DNA of 64,000 nt from Saccharomycopsis crataegensis (GCF_037102585.1 NW_027043819.1:1984001-2048000), one strand, 5' to 3'; positions 50,604-60,652 are shown, counted from the first letter of the stretch. Made by a program: numbers and translations. The notes: generated from the letters alone by a model not told the origin.

Positions 50604-51009
50604 CTTGTGGTGAGGAGGGTGGTGGTAAATTACGGGGGAGATAATTCTTACAAGATCAGTTTTTTATGTCAGAAGAACGAAACAAATCATGGCGAGCTTA
50701 TATATATTGATTTATAAAAAGACTTTTTCGAGCATTACCAAGAAAAAGCATCCACTAAGGCAAGGTACGTGTGTCAGTTATATCCTTTGACATCTGGTGG
50801 ATCAACCTGTCTTGGGAGGTGACATTACCACGGGACGCACGCGATTCCAAAACACCCACGTCGTCTCAGATCTCCTATGGCCAATCATTCATGGCACACT
50901 AATGATGGATAATTGTTAATCGACTCATTCACAAAAAAAAAAGAAAAAAGAAAAATCTCCTCAAATTATTATGGAATATATATAAATTAAAAAAAATGGC
51001 TCTATAGTA
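50604..51009 (-). promoter_or_regulatory. Promoter of the GPI-protein gene and TDP1 3' region
   Basis: A 406-bp spacer between two minus-strand genes. TATATATA-like DNA lies at 50700-50708, about 100 bp upstream of the GPI-protein start, in a TATA-box position. A-runs occur near 50933-50950. No RNA gene is seen. Confidence 0.45.
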
Positions 51010-52890
51010 TCAATAGAAATCACGAGAAGGAGGACGATAAACCTCTGAAGATTTCGCCTTCAATACAGGAAATCTGAATGGCAATCTAATGGCAATATCC
51101 AAATCTTGGGCATGAGAAGATGAAGTTAATGACGAGCCTAAAACCTGTCCACTATATTCATCAGTGTTCCATACTGGCCTGAAACTAATCTTCCTTGTTT
51201 CACCAACGTCTCTGTAATGTTCAGGACTTAATACCACCCCACATTCCCAGTTTCTTCCTGTCCATCCACCGTCTCGATTATTTCTTGGTGGAATTCCCCA
51301 CGCACTTTTACTCAAATTGAAGGATCCCATCATCACCCACTTAATCGAATTAAAAGTTATCAGTTTATCGCCATTATTTCCAGTGTATTCACTATAGTCG
51401 TCAGAGCACATGTACACCTTTGTATGGTTATTGAGAAACTTATCTTTGTAATGTTCCAAATGATTTTTTTTTTCATTCTCAATGTCTCGTTTGTAAAACA
51501 AATTTTTCGTCAACTCGTAATTTGGGGTACCATTGCCTGCCATATTGAAAACAAATGACCCACTAACCCCATCACCTTCGGCATTCTGTATGTCAGATTC
51601 GGTAGGAAACAATATCATCGGTTCGAAATTTCCAATTCTTTTTGCATCTTTGTACGAACGTGTACCTTCCGGTAACGGGAAATCTAACCCAGAGATTATC
51701 GGGCATAATACATGGGTCAAAATGTTGGCCACCGGCAGCTCTTTATAAGGACCAGCAAGTGATGACATATGTGCTAATATTCGAAGGGGTGGCTTGGTCG
51801 AATCATGATGTTTTAGGTTCCAAGTGTCCAAAATTGTCGATAGTTTCGGAAACCCCAACCCACGACTAACGGTGGTAGTCTTTCTTGGAGCTGAGCCAAT
51901 AAAGCTGGCTCTTACTGAACTGAAATCGTAGTGTTCAAGATCAGTGGCCAATGATTTGATTGCTACATCATGGTATAGTCGAAGATAATCCCGAAGATCT
52001 TTCCCAAAACTTGTGTTCTGCTGAGTAGGGGTAGTAGTAGGGAAAGCACTCCCAATATATGGCAACAATGGCGATCGCCAATAACAACTTCCCATAAAAC
52101 TGAATTCCACCGGGGTCAAATTACAAGTCATAATAACAATTTCCACAAATTTCTCCGGTCTCTCTAAAGTACCCTTTTGATGAAAATTGATCATCATCTT
52201 ACTGTGATGAAGAGTCCATTTAGGCAACCCCAAAAATACTTTCTTTAGGCAACCTTTCGGATATTTATTATGGTATTCATCCCAGTGGAAAAGATCCTGG
52301 GTGACTAAATATATCTCTGGACATTCGCTGGTATTCTTCATGATCAATGGCATAAGGAATGCTAAATCTATCTGCATGGAAAATTGGTAAGTTTTGTAAA
52401 TGGTATTTGGAAACAATTCACTCATGTTCACGGCATCTTTTTGGGGGACTATGGGGGTGCGAAACATTTTTATCGGTGATTTCATTTTTTGAGATTCATT
52501 AGAAGGGGAAATTGGTGCTGCACGGAGTTTATTTATATCCTCAATGGCTTTCTCAAAGGTTACGGAGGTCAGAGAAGAAGACTTTGTAACAAACGAGATC
52601 TCATCATCATCATCATCACTGTCGGATAAAACAATCACCTTATCTGATCCACCGATTTGTAGTTGTTCTTGTTCCTGCTCTTGTTCAGATGAGGAGATAT
52701 CATCTACTATCTCAATTGGTTTATCTAAGCTTCCTTCTGTTTTTACCTTCTTTGTGGCACCATCAACTTTTTCAGGTTCTTCGGGGATTTTCCTCTTTTT
52801 TGTACCTGCAGTTGTACTGATGGTTCCTTTCTGATTTTCAAACTTTTTTAGCCAATGATCTCTGACTGTTTCTCTGACATTTTCTGTCAT
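51010..52890 (-). CDS. TDP1: TDP1, tyrosyl-DNA phosphodiesterase
   Basis: A 626-residue phospholipase-D-superfamily enzyme that clears stalled topoisomerase peptides from DNA 3' ends. Both HKN motifs are present. The first is LHHSKMMINFHQKG with the trailing MTCNLTPVEF. The second is NNHTKVYMCSDD with VMMGSFNLSKSAWG. Other Tdp1 features are VASFIGSAPRK-like (RASFIGSAPRKTT), NWECGVVLSPEHY and the C-terminal LPFRFP. The N-terminal ~140 residues are disordered, acidic and Ser-rich, with basic KKRKIPEEP (possible nuclear signal) and a SUMO-interaction-like IVLSDSDDDD. It is longer than S. cerevisiae Tdp1 (544) through that N-terminus. With TPP1 it gives this window two consecutive enzymes of the same 3'-end clean-up route. 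Confidence 0.93.
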   Translation of the reverse strand: MTENVRETVRDHWLKKFENQKGTISTTAGTKKRKIPEEPEKVDGATKKVKTEGSLDKPIEIVDDISSSEQEQEQEQLQIGGSDKVIVLSDSDDDDDEISFVTKSSSLTSVTFEKAIEDINKLRAAPISPSNESQKMKSPIKMFRTPIVPQKDAVNMSELFPNTIYKTYQFSMQIDLAFLMPLIMKNTSECPEIYLVTQDLFHWDEYHNKYPKGCLKKVFLGLPKWTLHHSKMMINFHQKGTLERPEKFVEIVIMTCNLTPVEFSFMGSCYWRSPLLPYIGSAFPTTTPTQQNTSFGKDLRDYLRLYHDVAIKSLATDLEHYDFSSVRASFIGSAPRKTTTVSRGLGFPKLSTILDTWNLKHHDSTKPPLRILAHMSSLAGPYKELPVANILTHVLCPIISGLDFPLPEGTRSYKDAKRIGNFEPMILFPTESDIQNAEGDGVSGSFVFNMAGNGTPNYELTKNLFYKRDIENEKKNHLEHYKDKFLNNHTKVYMCSDDYSEYTGNNGDKLITFNSIKWVMMGSFNLSKSAWGIPPRNNRDGGWTGRNWECGVVLSPEHYRDVGETRKISFRPVWNTDEYSGQVLGSSLTSSSHAQDLDIAIRLPFRFPVLKAKSSEVYRPPSRDFY

Positions 52891-54313
52891 CCTTTTTTTT
52901 TTTACCTCCCTATCCTTTCACTGATGTATATATTAGAGGTTACAAAATGTCTTGGGGTTGTATAATTTTTAAAAGTTTGAATTATGGATGGGATGGGGGG
53001 GAAGCACATGTCATGTGATCATTTTGTTGTGGTTGTTACACACATCCTTTCTCAATTCCAAAAGGCTACACACGCTGAAAATAAACTGGTTTGCAGAATC
53101 TAGTTTTGCTAATTTCTTACAAGATGCACTGCTTTAATTGGTAAAAATCTGTGTTTATGTACCACCTTGGCGAGATCAAAGATCAGTTCCCTAAGGTTTA
53201 TGCATAATCACCAGATCCTTGTGTAACTTAGTCATAACCATACTGTTGGCATTTTTCATCAAGATCAGTATTCAAATATATACATGACAAATATTACTAA
53301 CAAAACGGAATTTTTTGTTTGATGGTAACCAGCAGTTGTAATGAAAGCCTCCCGAAAAACAAAAAACATGGGGCTTATCCTAAAAAATAGTATGAACCTG
53401 CGTAATGGCAATACTACTCTATATCATTTCAAAAGAAAAAAAAAAACAGACAGATCATTTGTTGTAATTGACTTCTTATTCTAGAGTGACTAAGAATCAG
53501 AATTATGAAAACTTCAAAACCAGCAAAATATTTTTTTTTTTCTATTCAACATTTTTATATATCAGCATTCATTGATTTATCCGCTGATTGACTATACGTA
53601 TTTTTCAACTTAGTTTCCGGGAAGATGTAAAAACAAAAACATATCTTCTACTAATTACAATAATAGCCATCGAAAGACTGACAATGCCATCTAAAGGAAA
53701 AATATAAAACCTCAAAATCTATTACACCTGAATCCTGTTTGATTATGCAGTAATGAGAAGCCTTTTATTTGGCGTTTACAATATGTTTAGTTGTAGTATA
53801 TTTAGCAAGTTTGGTGGTCTTATACAATTAGTGAGCGACAGATAATGAATATTTGAAAGATAATCTACTAAAATAACATGCAAGCCGGGCATTTCATGCC
53901 GGTCTTTCTAATAGATAAGTAAAATACTATAACTTTCTCACTACCTCACACTCCTTGCTTTAAGAATTAATCACATCACCGGTAAAAAACTCAACAATCA
54001 AGATTATTAAGGAAAAAAGGTGCAATGTGAAAATATGAGATGAAGTCACTAGTGAATTACCCATCACTAGGAGCTTCATGAACTGAGATGGAGGTCTTTG
54101 TTGAGGGGTTTTGGCACTATATCTCAAATACTAAGTATTTTCAATGTAGTGACCATCAGAATTCTGGGGGATAATAAAAATAAAAATAATAAAAATAAAA
54201 ATAATGAAAATCAATAGAATAATTGAATCCAAGTAAAAAAATAATTCAAATAATCAAATAGACCAAATAATTCAACTAAGTCAAAATAATCAAGTAAACC
54301 AAATACAAAAAAA
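52891..54313. other. 1.4-kb gene-free spacer upstream of TDP1 and next to the LINE
   Basis: No coding region, tRNA or known element was found in 1,423 bp. It contains the TDP1 promoter side (a run of T just upstream of the ATG, G-run near 52995), a bulged palindrome near 53884-53901 (CCGG at each end), a 16-nt-arm hairpin at 54040-54079, and AT-rich pentamer repeats (ATAAA type) at 54171-54216. The 100 bp before the LINE tail is made of short AAT/CAAAT-like repeats. It may be a decayed insertion site, but nothing proves that. Confidence 0.45.
54040..54079. repeat. Imperfect hairpin, 16-nt arms
   Basis: ATGAAG-TCA-CTAGTGA (54040-54055) faces TCACTAG-GAG-CTTCAT (54064-54079) across an 8-base loop. 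Thirteen of 16 positions pair; the three mismatches form one internal loop. It lies in gene-free DNA 235 bp from the LINE tail. Confidence 0.65.
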
Positions 54314-54562
54314 TTTTTTTTTTTTTCCAATAATTTCGATTTATATTAAATCTCATAAGTATATAATTATATAAACTTGTTCTTGGTTTTGAGGAGGAAA
54401 ATCTTCAAAAGACGAAGAATTTCAATTTTTTTAAATTAATATTCAACAGTGTGAGATTTCTACTCACTAAAAACCCCCTTTAAGATATTGACTATTTTTA
54501 TTTTTATTTTTAATATTATTTTTATTTTTATTTTTATTTTGTTTTATGGTTATTTTAATTTT

Positions 54563-55171
54563 TTAGTAGACCGCTGTAATAAGATATAATAATGTTTTCA
54601 TTGATTGATTTGTCCAATCTGCATTATTTGACCTTCGTACCCTATTATATTTTTCAATGTAATAAGCGAAGCGATCCAATTTTATCATAGTTTGTTTCTG
54701 ATGTTGATGCAATATGATGTTATCCCATGTTTGAGATATTCCCATTTTTAATATTTTCCATAAGTTTCTTGATACTGTGCAATTTATGTAGTAATGGGTG
54801 ATGTAGGCTTCCTTGATATGGTCAGGATCCCTGGGGTTGGTGTTCCAATTTTCTGGAGGAAAATTACAAACATGGCAACGGGAATTTGTTGATTTGAACA
54901 ATGTGAGCCCCAACATCATGAGGTGGAGGTTCTCCATTGAACCCGGTACCCACCTTTTGATCTGGTTAATCTGTTTCCAAAATTTTCTTTGTTGTGGCTC
55001 CAGGGGGTATGTGATTTTGGTCAATGTTGTTGATGCTTTGGAGACGTCTCGTTTGAGTTGTTCCTGTTTGCTGCCGTTCTTAAAATCAAAAGTGAACATT
55101 TTTTGATGGTGGGCCTTGTATTTCTCTGGTACTGGTTTTGCTAAATTGTCCTGGATATCTTCAATCTTCAA
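54563..55171 (-). CDS. 3' portion of LINE ORF2 in the shifted frame (zf-RVT-type finger)
   Basis: About 200 codons in a frame offset by one from the main ORF2, without an ATG of its own, so it reads as the separated C-terminal part of ORF2. It contains CHVCNFPP followed ~23 residues later by ITHYYINCTVSRNLW. This fits the C-x2-C ... H-x4-C zinc finger that ends many LINE reverse-transcriptase proteins (zf-RVT; typical ending H-x4-C-P/T-x-S-R-x-L/I-W). It stops at 54563-54565. Joining it to ORF2 would need loss of one 7-bp unit at the heptamer repeat (see next entry). Whether some translation reaches it by frameshifting is unknown. Confidence 0.75.
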   Translation of the reverse strand: MKIEDIQDNLAKPVPEKYKAHHQKMFTFDFKNGSKQEQLKRDVSKASTTLTKITYPLEPQQRKFWKQINQIKRWVPGSMENLHLMMLGLTLFKSTNSRCHVCNFPPENWNTNPRDPDHIKEAYITHYYINCTVSRNLWKILKMGISQTWDNIILHQHQKQTMIKLDRFAYYIEKYNRVRRSNNADWTNQSMKTLLYLITAVY

Positions 55172-55183
55172 TCTTCAATCTTC
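55157..55183. repeat. Heptamer tandem repeat (ATCTTCA, about 3.9 units) at the ORF2 frame break
   Basis: Three full ATCTTCA units plus ATCTTC. The ORF2 stop lies inside it and the shifted frame continues beyond it. A 7-bp unit shifts the frame by one, and the frame offset of the 3' part (one base) equals a one-unit expansion. Slippage of this repeat is thus the simplest cause of the break. Confidence 0.9.
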
Positions 55184-58121
55184 TGCATCTGTGATACCTT
55201 GTTTTTCCCTGGTTCTCTAGATCAAATAAAATCGACCATGATTTGAGGTATTTTTTCTCTTCTAGTGAGAAAATGTTGCTTTTGACAATGTCAGAAAGGG
55301 TAATTTTCTTGGTGGAGCTGCCAGGATATGAGAGTTGGTAGCCAAGTAACGGAAAGTACCATATATGTGTTTGGATGGAGTTTCTGTCAATCATACTTCC
55401 AATTCTTTGAAAGTGAGATTCTGGATGGAGTTGAGATTTTTGGTATTGATCAAGTAGAGATTCCACTTGGATTTGGGTGTTAATGGCGTATTGGATTTTA
55501 TATCTCAAGATTTGGTGATATAAATATTTTTCCAGGGATGTTAGTAGTTGGTATATGACGTGTGCGTACCGATATAGGAAGTGGTTTTTGAGATCGAGCA
55601 TTCCATATCCTCCCATCTGGGTGGAAGTTTTGAGGGTGGAAAGGGATAGGCTGCCAATCCTGCGACAAAGGTGTTGAAATGATTCCTCAATCTTAGTGGT
55701 GGTAGAGTTAGAAAGGGGCTGATGCATTGCACGATATAAGAGTTTAGGGATAATGTAAGTATTGTACCCCAATACCTTTTCCGCTAAGCTGAGATGGTGC
55801 ATTTGTGTGAGATAATATTTGTATTTGATGTTTTTCAATACCTGATCTTGATGTAGTGGTGTGTTTAGTGGAATACCCAAGTACACTATTGAGGGAGTGG
55901 AGGTAAAGACAGGGACCTGTTCATAGGGTAGTTTTGTCAAGGGTCCAAAGGTGCGATGATATTCGGCTGTATGGTATAGCTTGGATTTATCGGTGCTAAG
56001 GGTACTGCCTGAATATTTTTCAAAGTCCTTGATGTATTGGAGGGTGGTGAATAATTCAGTGTCATCTTTTACAAATATGGTGACATCATCAGCAAATGCT
56101 GTGACCTTTATCAGGATATCGGGGTTCATGGGATTCTGGATGGCAAAGTCTTTACCCAGTGGTTGCATGGAAATGGTCAATTCATTCCGGACTTCTAATT
56201 TTATGCCATGATTTTTTGTTTGAATATTTTCTAATAAAGGTTGTATGGCCAAGAGAAAGATACTGGGGCTTATTGGATTGCCCTGTAAGGTGCCCGAGGC
56301 TAACTTAAATAGCGGACCATGAAAGTTGTTGATCATTATGGAAGCAGTTGCTGATTTCAAGATGTTTATTAGTAATCGGCGAAAATTTGTACCAAGGTTT
56401 AGAATTTGGAAGAGGTGGTCTAGGTATGCATGCGAGATACTATCAAAAGCCTTTTGAAAGTCAGCCACAAGGATTTTGGAGGTGCGCAGCAATTGAAAAA
56501 GGTTGGAGTCTGGTCTCATTGAGTGGAAGACTTCTTTGAAAGCAGCAATTTGCTCGAAGGACGTACGTCCTGGGACGAAACCAGTTTGTTCGGAACCCAC
56601 AAGCTGAGGGATGAATTTGAGTAATCGGTTGTTTAACACTATAGCGAGGATGCGCATATTAGTGTTAATTAATGAGATTGGCCTATAATTGGGTAAAAAC
56701 TCTTTATTTTTCCTGGGTTTGAGGATTAATGTAATCAAAACCAGACTATAGTCAATAGGGATTGACCCAGCGGAAAGGATAGTGTTGAATTCTTGGAGGA
56801 GGATATGCTTAATGTTTTCCCAGGCTTCCTTATAGAATGTATAAGGGATTCCATCAGGACCAGGCTCACTCTTTGAGTTTGCCTGCCATATTGCGTCCTT
56901 GATCTCCAGTTCGATAATTGGGTTATCTAACTGTATAGCTTCGTGGGCCATTAGTTTCCTGGAAGAGATCGTCGTTAGGAGGTATTGGCGAATGGCATTC
57001 GGATCATGGTAGTCTTTAGCCGAAAAAATGTCCTTGTAATAGGACGTGGCATGGGCCAATAAATCTTGAATATCGGTGAGTTTCCTATCTCCAGCAATGA
57101 CAAAAGCATCAATTGGATTTGTGTTTGGGTTCTGTTTAAAAACAGAGTTCAATCTTTCATAAGGGTCAGGTAAAATAGATGGGTCACTGCGTTGGAGAGA
57201 GTTCAATGCCGTTTTTGTTAGTGGTGCTAACAGTCGGATCTCTGCAATCAAATGGGATATGGATGGCAATTGTGATAACTTCTTGGAGTTAGCAATAAAT
57301 GGTATTAGTTGGTTGTGCAATTTGAAACGCTTTGGTCCTAGTTGCACTAAATTAAAGGAGAGGGCAAATTTGATGCTAATTTCGTCATGTGTGGAAATAG
57401 TACCAAGGGTATTTGTCTGGCTAAGAGCAGTATTCTCCAACAAACCCTCAGAAATATAAAATCGATCTAAGCGACGATTTTTACCGTTTGAGGCTCGGTT
57501 AGTGGAAGGGAGACCTTTGGACAGCAGGAGGTAGAAAGCGTCTTTGAGATTGAAGCATTCAATGAAATCGTTTAGTTTTTTTAGATGTTTCAGAATTTTT
57601 TTATTTTTTTTTGATTTTGGAATTTCTAAGATATTGTTGAAATCTCCTCCAACCACTATTTCGATGTGTGAGTTTGGGTATTTGATAGCCAAATGGCCCA
57701 ACAACTCACCGAGTAGCTGGTGCAACTGGGAATGAATAGTCAATTGGGCTTTTTGTTGTCCAGTTGGGTTGTATAGGTTTATCAATAATAATAGAGTTTT
57801 GCCATCATTCCAAGATATTACTAGATCAGTAAGGTATCCGGTTAGATGTGACTCAAGTTTATCGGAAATGAAATTTTTTAGTATTACCGTGCCCATGGAG
57901 GGGATATTTCTCAATAGTATAGCCGCTCGGGGGTAAGGGGAATTATTTACATGAAAGGAATGTTGATGGAAGTTTCGGATCAAAGCCTCACAGTCTTTCG
58001 GAAGTTCTTGAAAGAAAAGGATGTGCTGTTTGTTGTATTTGGAGAGGTGATGTTGGGAGGTGAAATGATATCTCTGAATATTTTGAGATATTAGATTGAA
58101 GGATTTCTTATGGGTAGTCAT
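55161..58121 (-). CDS. LINE ORF2: endonuclease and reverse transcriptase
   Basis: A 986-residue pol protein. An apurinic-type endonuclease fills residues 1-250: ISQNIQR (Asn14), FFQELP (Glu39), VVGGDFNN (Asp160, Asn162), RRLDRFYIS and STHDEISI. In the last, the usual S-D-H reads S-T-H. The reverse transcriptase follows at about 400-760: GPDGIPYTFYK, NYRPISLINTNMRIL, FVPGR, VADFQKAFDSISH (Asp554), QGNPISPSIFLLAIQPLL and the catalytic AFADDVTIF (Asp678, Asp679). These residues are all present, so the enzyme core looks intact. The thumb and connection region continues to residue 986, where the frame ends in the heptamer repeat. The ATG at 58121 lies two bases after the ORF1 stop, suggesting translation by reinitiation. 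Confidence 0.92.
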   Translation of the reverse strand: MTTHKKSFNLISQNIQRYHFTSQHHLSKYNKQHILFFQELPKDCEALIRNFHQHSFHVNNSPYPRAAILLRNIPSMGTVILKNFISDKLESHLTGYLTDLVISWNDGKTLLLLINLYNPTGQQKAQLTIHSQLHQLLGELLGHLAIKYPNSHIEIVVGGDFNNILEIPKSKKNKKILKHLKKLNDFIECFNLKDAFYLLLSKGLPSTNRASNGKNRRLDRFYISEGLLENTALSQTNTLGTISTHDEISIKFALSFNLVQLGPKRFKLHNQLIPFIANSKKLSQLPSISHLIAEIRLLAPLTKTALNSLQRSDPSILPDPYERLNSVFKQNPNTNPIDAFVIAGDRKLTDIQDLLAHATSYYKDIFSAKDYHDPNAIRQYLLTTISSRKLMAHEAIQLDNPIIELEIKDAIWQANSKSEPGPDGIPYTFYKEAWENIKHILLQEFNTILSAGSIPIDYSLVLITLILKPRKNKEFLPNYRPISLINTNMRILAIVLNNRLLKFIPQLVGSEQTGFVPGRTSFEQIAAFKEVFHSMRPDSNLFQLLRTSKILVADFQKAFDSISHAYLDHLFQILNLGTNFRRLLINILKSATASIMINNFHGPLFKLASGTLQGNPISPSIFLLAIQPLLENIQTKNHGIKLEVRNELTISMQPLGKDFAIQNPMNPDILIKVTAFADDVTIFVKDDTELFTTLQYIKDFEKYSGSTLSTDKSKLYHTAEYHRTFGPLTKLPYEQVPVFTSTPSIVYLGIPLNTPLHQDQVLKNIKYKYYLTQMHHLSLAEKVLGYNTYIIPKLLYRAMHQPLSNSTTTKIEESFQHLCRRIGSLSLSTLKTSTQMGGYGMLDLKNHFLYRYAHVIYQLLTSLEKYLYHQILRYKIQYAINTQIQVESLLDQYQKSQLHPESHFQRIGSMIDRNSIQTHIWYFPLLGYQLSYPGSSTKKITLSDIVKSNIFSLEEKKYLKSWSILFDLENQGKTRYHRCRRLKIED

Positions 58122-58123
58122 GA

Positions 58124-60652
58124 TTAATTGGATTCATTTATGCTGATATCTGATATCAGCTCATCATCGTCATTATCATCATCATCATTCGGATTATCCA
58201 GGGAGTCAATTTCAATGTGATCACTCTGGTGATCATCTGGTTCATAATCTGAGTCATCATCGTCATTGCTTGAATAGTGTTCATCGAGGAAAGCCAGTAA
58301 ATTTACCGGTTCTCCATCATGTTTGTCGGCTTTCAGGTTTCCCTTAGTCAGCCGTTCCAGGTCTTGGTTGCTCTGGTGAACAGTTGTATTTTGAGATGTC
58401 CTCCGGGTCTTAGAACTCAGGTTATGAGAACTCTTGTTAGGAGTGGAGGAGGGTTCCTTGGCTGGAGTTTTTGGCACGAGAATTGGGGAGGTGTCATGTT
58501 GAGAATAGATGGTGTTGGATTTTGTGGTTGAAGGGGATGAGACTGGGGATAATGGTTTTGGGGATGAATGTCTTGGTTGGGTAGGATTGGAACTGGTAAA
58601 TGATGGGGATGTATTTGTGGATGATTTTTGGGGTTTCTCAGTCTTTTGAGATGGCTGGTTGGTGTTGTTCCCTTCAGCTTCCACGCCGGGTTCCGTAATA
58701 TCCAATTCCGAAGTATCTCCAGCTAAGACATTGAATGGGTTTTGCCCAACCTGCTTATCTGGAACTTGTCTTTGGGAACGGTCCTTTCTGTTTGGTTGTA
58801 GTTTTGAGTCTCTGTTCAAAATGGTTCTCTTCTTTCCAGTAACAACTTTGAAGGAGCTATTTGCTTCATGTGCAACATTTTGATTCAGGGATTCTTTTTG
58901 TGGGGTGATCTTGGTTTTCTTAGAATGACGTTTAATTGGGCATTCTGGTCCAATGTGGCCTGGTTTTTTACAGATGATACAGTTCCGCTCAGGACAAGAG
59001 AACTTGGTATGCTTCCTGGAACCACAGCTAGTACAGTGGAAACAATGGGTCAAGAGTTTGATTTTCAAAATCTTGGATGAGATAATTGGTAGTTCTGTAT
59101 CTTTTTCCAAGTTTATCATACCATAGAATCTATTTCTTTGGAAGGGGTCAGATGTTATGCAAGCTTGCAAATCAACAAAATTAAAGGCATCGTATGGGAT
59201 CTTATGTTGTTGGAAGTGGGACTCCAATATGTCGTTTAAAGCATCTCTGTTACTAGTTTGGACTTCGATTTCAATAAAATGACGTTCAACATATTCGTCA
59301 ATCACAATTTTGGGTTTATAAGTTGTGGTTTCAGTGCTTATTTGTAAAAACTCATTGATATGATTGATGAATGATATTTTTCTTTTTTTGAATTTGTCGT
59401 CTGGCAGAGGGAAATCAGGGAAAAAACTTCCAGGAATGACAATTTCATTTTCATCAGAGTTGATATAAATGACTTCCTGGGAATGTCTTAAATCATACTC
59501 CAATTTTGTTCTTTGATGACGTTCAGTTTCCTCGATGTTCCCAGATTCAAGGAGCTGTTGTTGTTGATTAGCTAGGTCCATCAAAGCGAATTTAATGAGA
59601 GCCAATTGGATTTCTGCGGAGCTTCCTTGCATCAATGGTTTTGGGATTTTGAAATGCAAATTACCTTGGTTCAATTTGTAAATTTGTCTGAAGAGCTGTA
59701 ATTTTTCATTGGTGGTAAGACCTGCAAGACGTTTCATTTCCATGTCAATCTTTGTTCTAGATTGTTGGCTAAAGTACTCAACAATGAACAAAGTATTATG
59801 ATATTCCATCATTCTGTCTGGATCATCTGGACGGATTTTATACAGTGTAGATTGATAAATATGATCATTATTGTTGTAGCATTCAATGAAGTGCTCCAAC
59901 ACTTCCCTGTAGTAGAACTTGAGGTCCTTGATGAGGAAAGGCCAGTAAAACGCGTTAGCGAATTTTCGGAAAAGAGGGTCATTTTCCCTGTCGATTTCTT
60001 TCCTCCCATTAAAGGGGTTGACCGTGGTCGTAGAAGAATTTTCCATTTCTTCTGGGGCAAGAGTAGAAGCGACAACGGAGGCGAAGGAACGGGCGGAGGT
60101 GGAACTAATAAAGGCGTTTTGGGTTTTTTGGGTTTTTTGTTTTTTTTCAGATTGGTTTTCAGTGGAGTTTTCTACGTTTTTTTCGGAGTTTATGGAGGAT
60201 TTTTCATTTTTTTTGGTGTTTTTTTGTTCCAAGTTCGCATCCTCAACTTCTCCATGTTGAGGGGCCGTTGCGTGCTTAGGTGATTGATTACCTAATAATG
60301 CAGGATCGATTTGATTAGCAATCGAAGAATAAATTTGGGTTGCGGCGGGCAGATTTGGGTTTTCTACCGCGTTTTCCTCATCCCTTGAATCATTTGAAGA
60401 ATAATCGCTTCCATAATTGGAACTTTCATCGTCAAAAGATTCATCTTCGTCATTTTCCGGTGGTTTTTCGACGCTGTTTTCATGAATTTCAGCGTTCTTG
60501 TTGTCACGACCTTGATGGTCGCCTTGAGAAGACATATCGACATTATCAGCCACGGAGGGGGATGAATCTCTAGTAAAGGACTTTGGGGGATCATTTGTAG
60601 GATCAGTTGAGTAATTAATACTTTGTTTCTTATAACTATCAGGACTTGACAT
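58124..60652 (-). CDS. LINE ORF1: nucleic-acid-binding protein with two CCHC zinc knuckles
   Basis: An 842-residue protein. The N-terminal ~200 residues are disordered and rich in Asp, Glu, Asn, Ser and Lys. The middle (about 215-520) is helical and carries the likely RNA-recognition and coiled-coil regions. Two C-x2-C-x4-H-x4-C knuckles lie close together at about residues 541-571 (CTSCGSRKHTKFSC and CIICKKPGHIGPEC). A basic stretch follows, then a Ser/Pro/Thr-rich region, and an acidic tail ends in a DDDDNDDDE-type run. L1-clade ORF1 proteins coat the element RNA. The gag-like knuckles are the variant seen in fungal and plant elements. Start at the ATG 60652, after an A-rich leader of only ~40-50 nt. 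The frame is intact. Confidence 0.88.
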   Translation of the reverse strand: MSSPDSYKKQSINYSTDPTNDPPKSFTRDSSPSVADNVDMSSQGDHQGRDNKNAEIHENSVEKPPENDEDESFDDESSNYGSDYSSNDSRDEENAVENPNLPAATQIYSSIANQIDPALLGNQSPKHATAPQHGEVEDANLEQKNTKKNEKSSINSEKNVENSTENQSEKKQKTQKTQNAFISSTSARSFASVVASTLAPEEMENSSTTTVNPFNGRKEIDRENDPLFRKFANAFYWPFLIKDLKFYYREVLEHFIECYNNNDHIYQSTLYKIRPDDPDRMMEYHNTLFIVEYFSQQSRTKIDMEMKRLAGLTTNEKLQLFRQIYKLNQGNLHFKIPKPLMQGSSAEIQLALIKFALMDLANQQQQLLESGNIEETERHQRTKLEYDLRHSQEVIYINSDENEIVIPGSFFPDFPLPDDKFKKRKISFINHINEFLQISTETTTYKPKIVIDEYVERHFIEIEVQTSNRDALNDILESHFQQHKIPYDAFNFVDLQACITSDPFQRNRFYGMINLEKDTELPIISSKILKIKLLTHCFHCTSCGSRKHTKFSCPERNCIICKKPGHIGPECPIKRHSKKTKITPQKESLNQNVAHEANSSFKVVTGKKRTILNRDSKLQPNRKDRSQRQVPDKQVGQNPFNVLAGDTSELDITEPGVEAEGNNTNQPSQKTEKPQKSSTNTSPSFTSSNPTQPRHSSPKPLSPVSSPSTTKSNTIYSQHDTSPILVPKTPAKEPSSTPNKSSHNLSSKTRRTSQNTTVHQSNQDLERLTKGNLKADKHDGEPVNLLAFLDEHYSSNDDDDSDYEPDDHQSDHIEIDSLDNPNDDDDNDDDELISDISINESN

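Noticed and set aside
52891-54313. Gene-free AT-rich stretch as a centromere or origin
   Set aside because: No CDEI-CDEII-CDEIII arrangement and no large inverted repeat; origins cannot be told from AT-rich DNA by eye.
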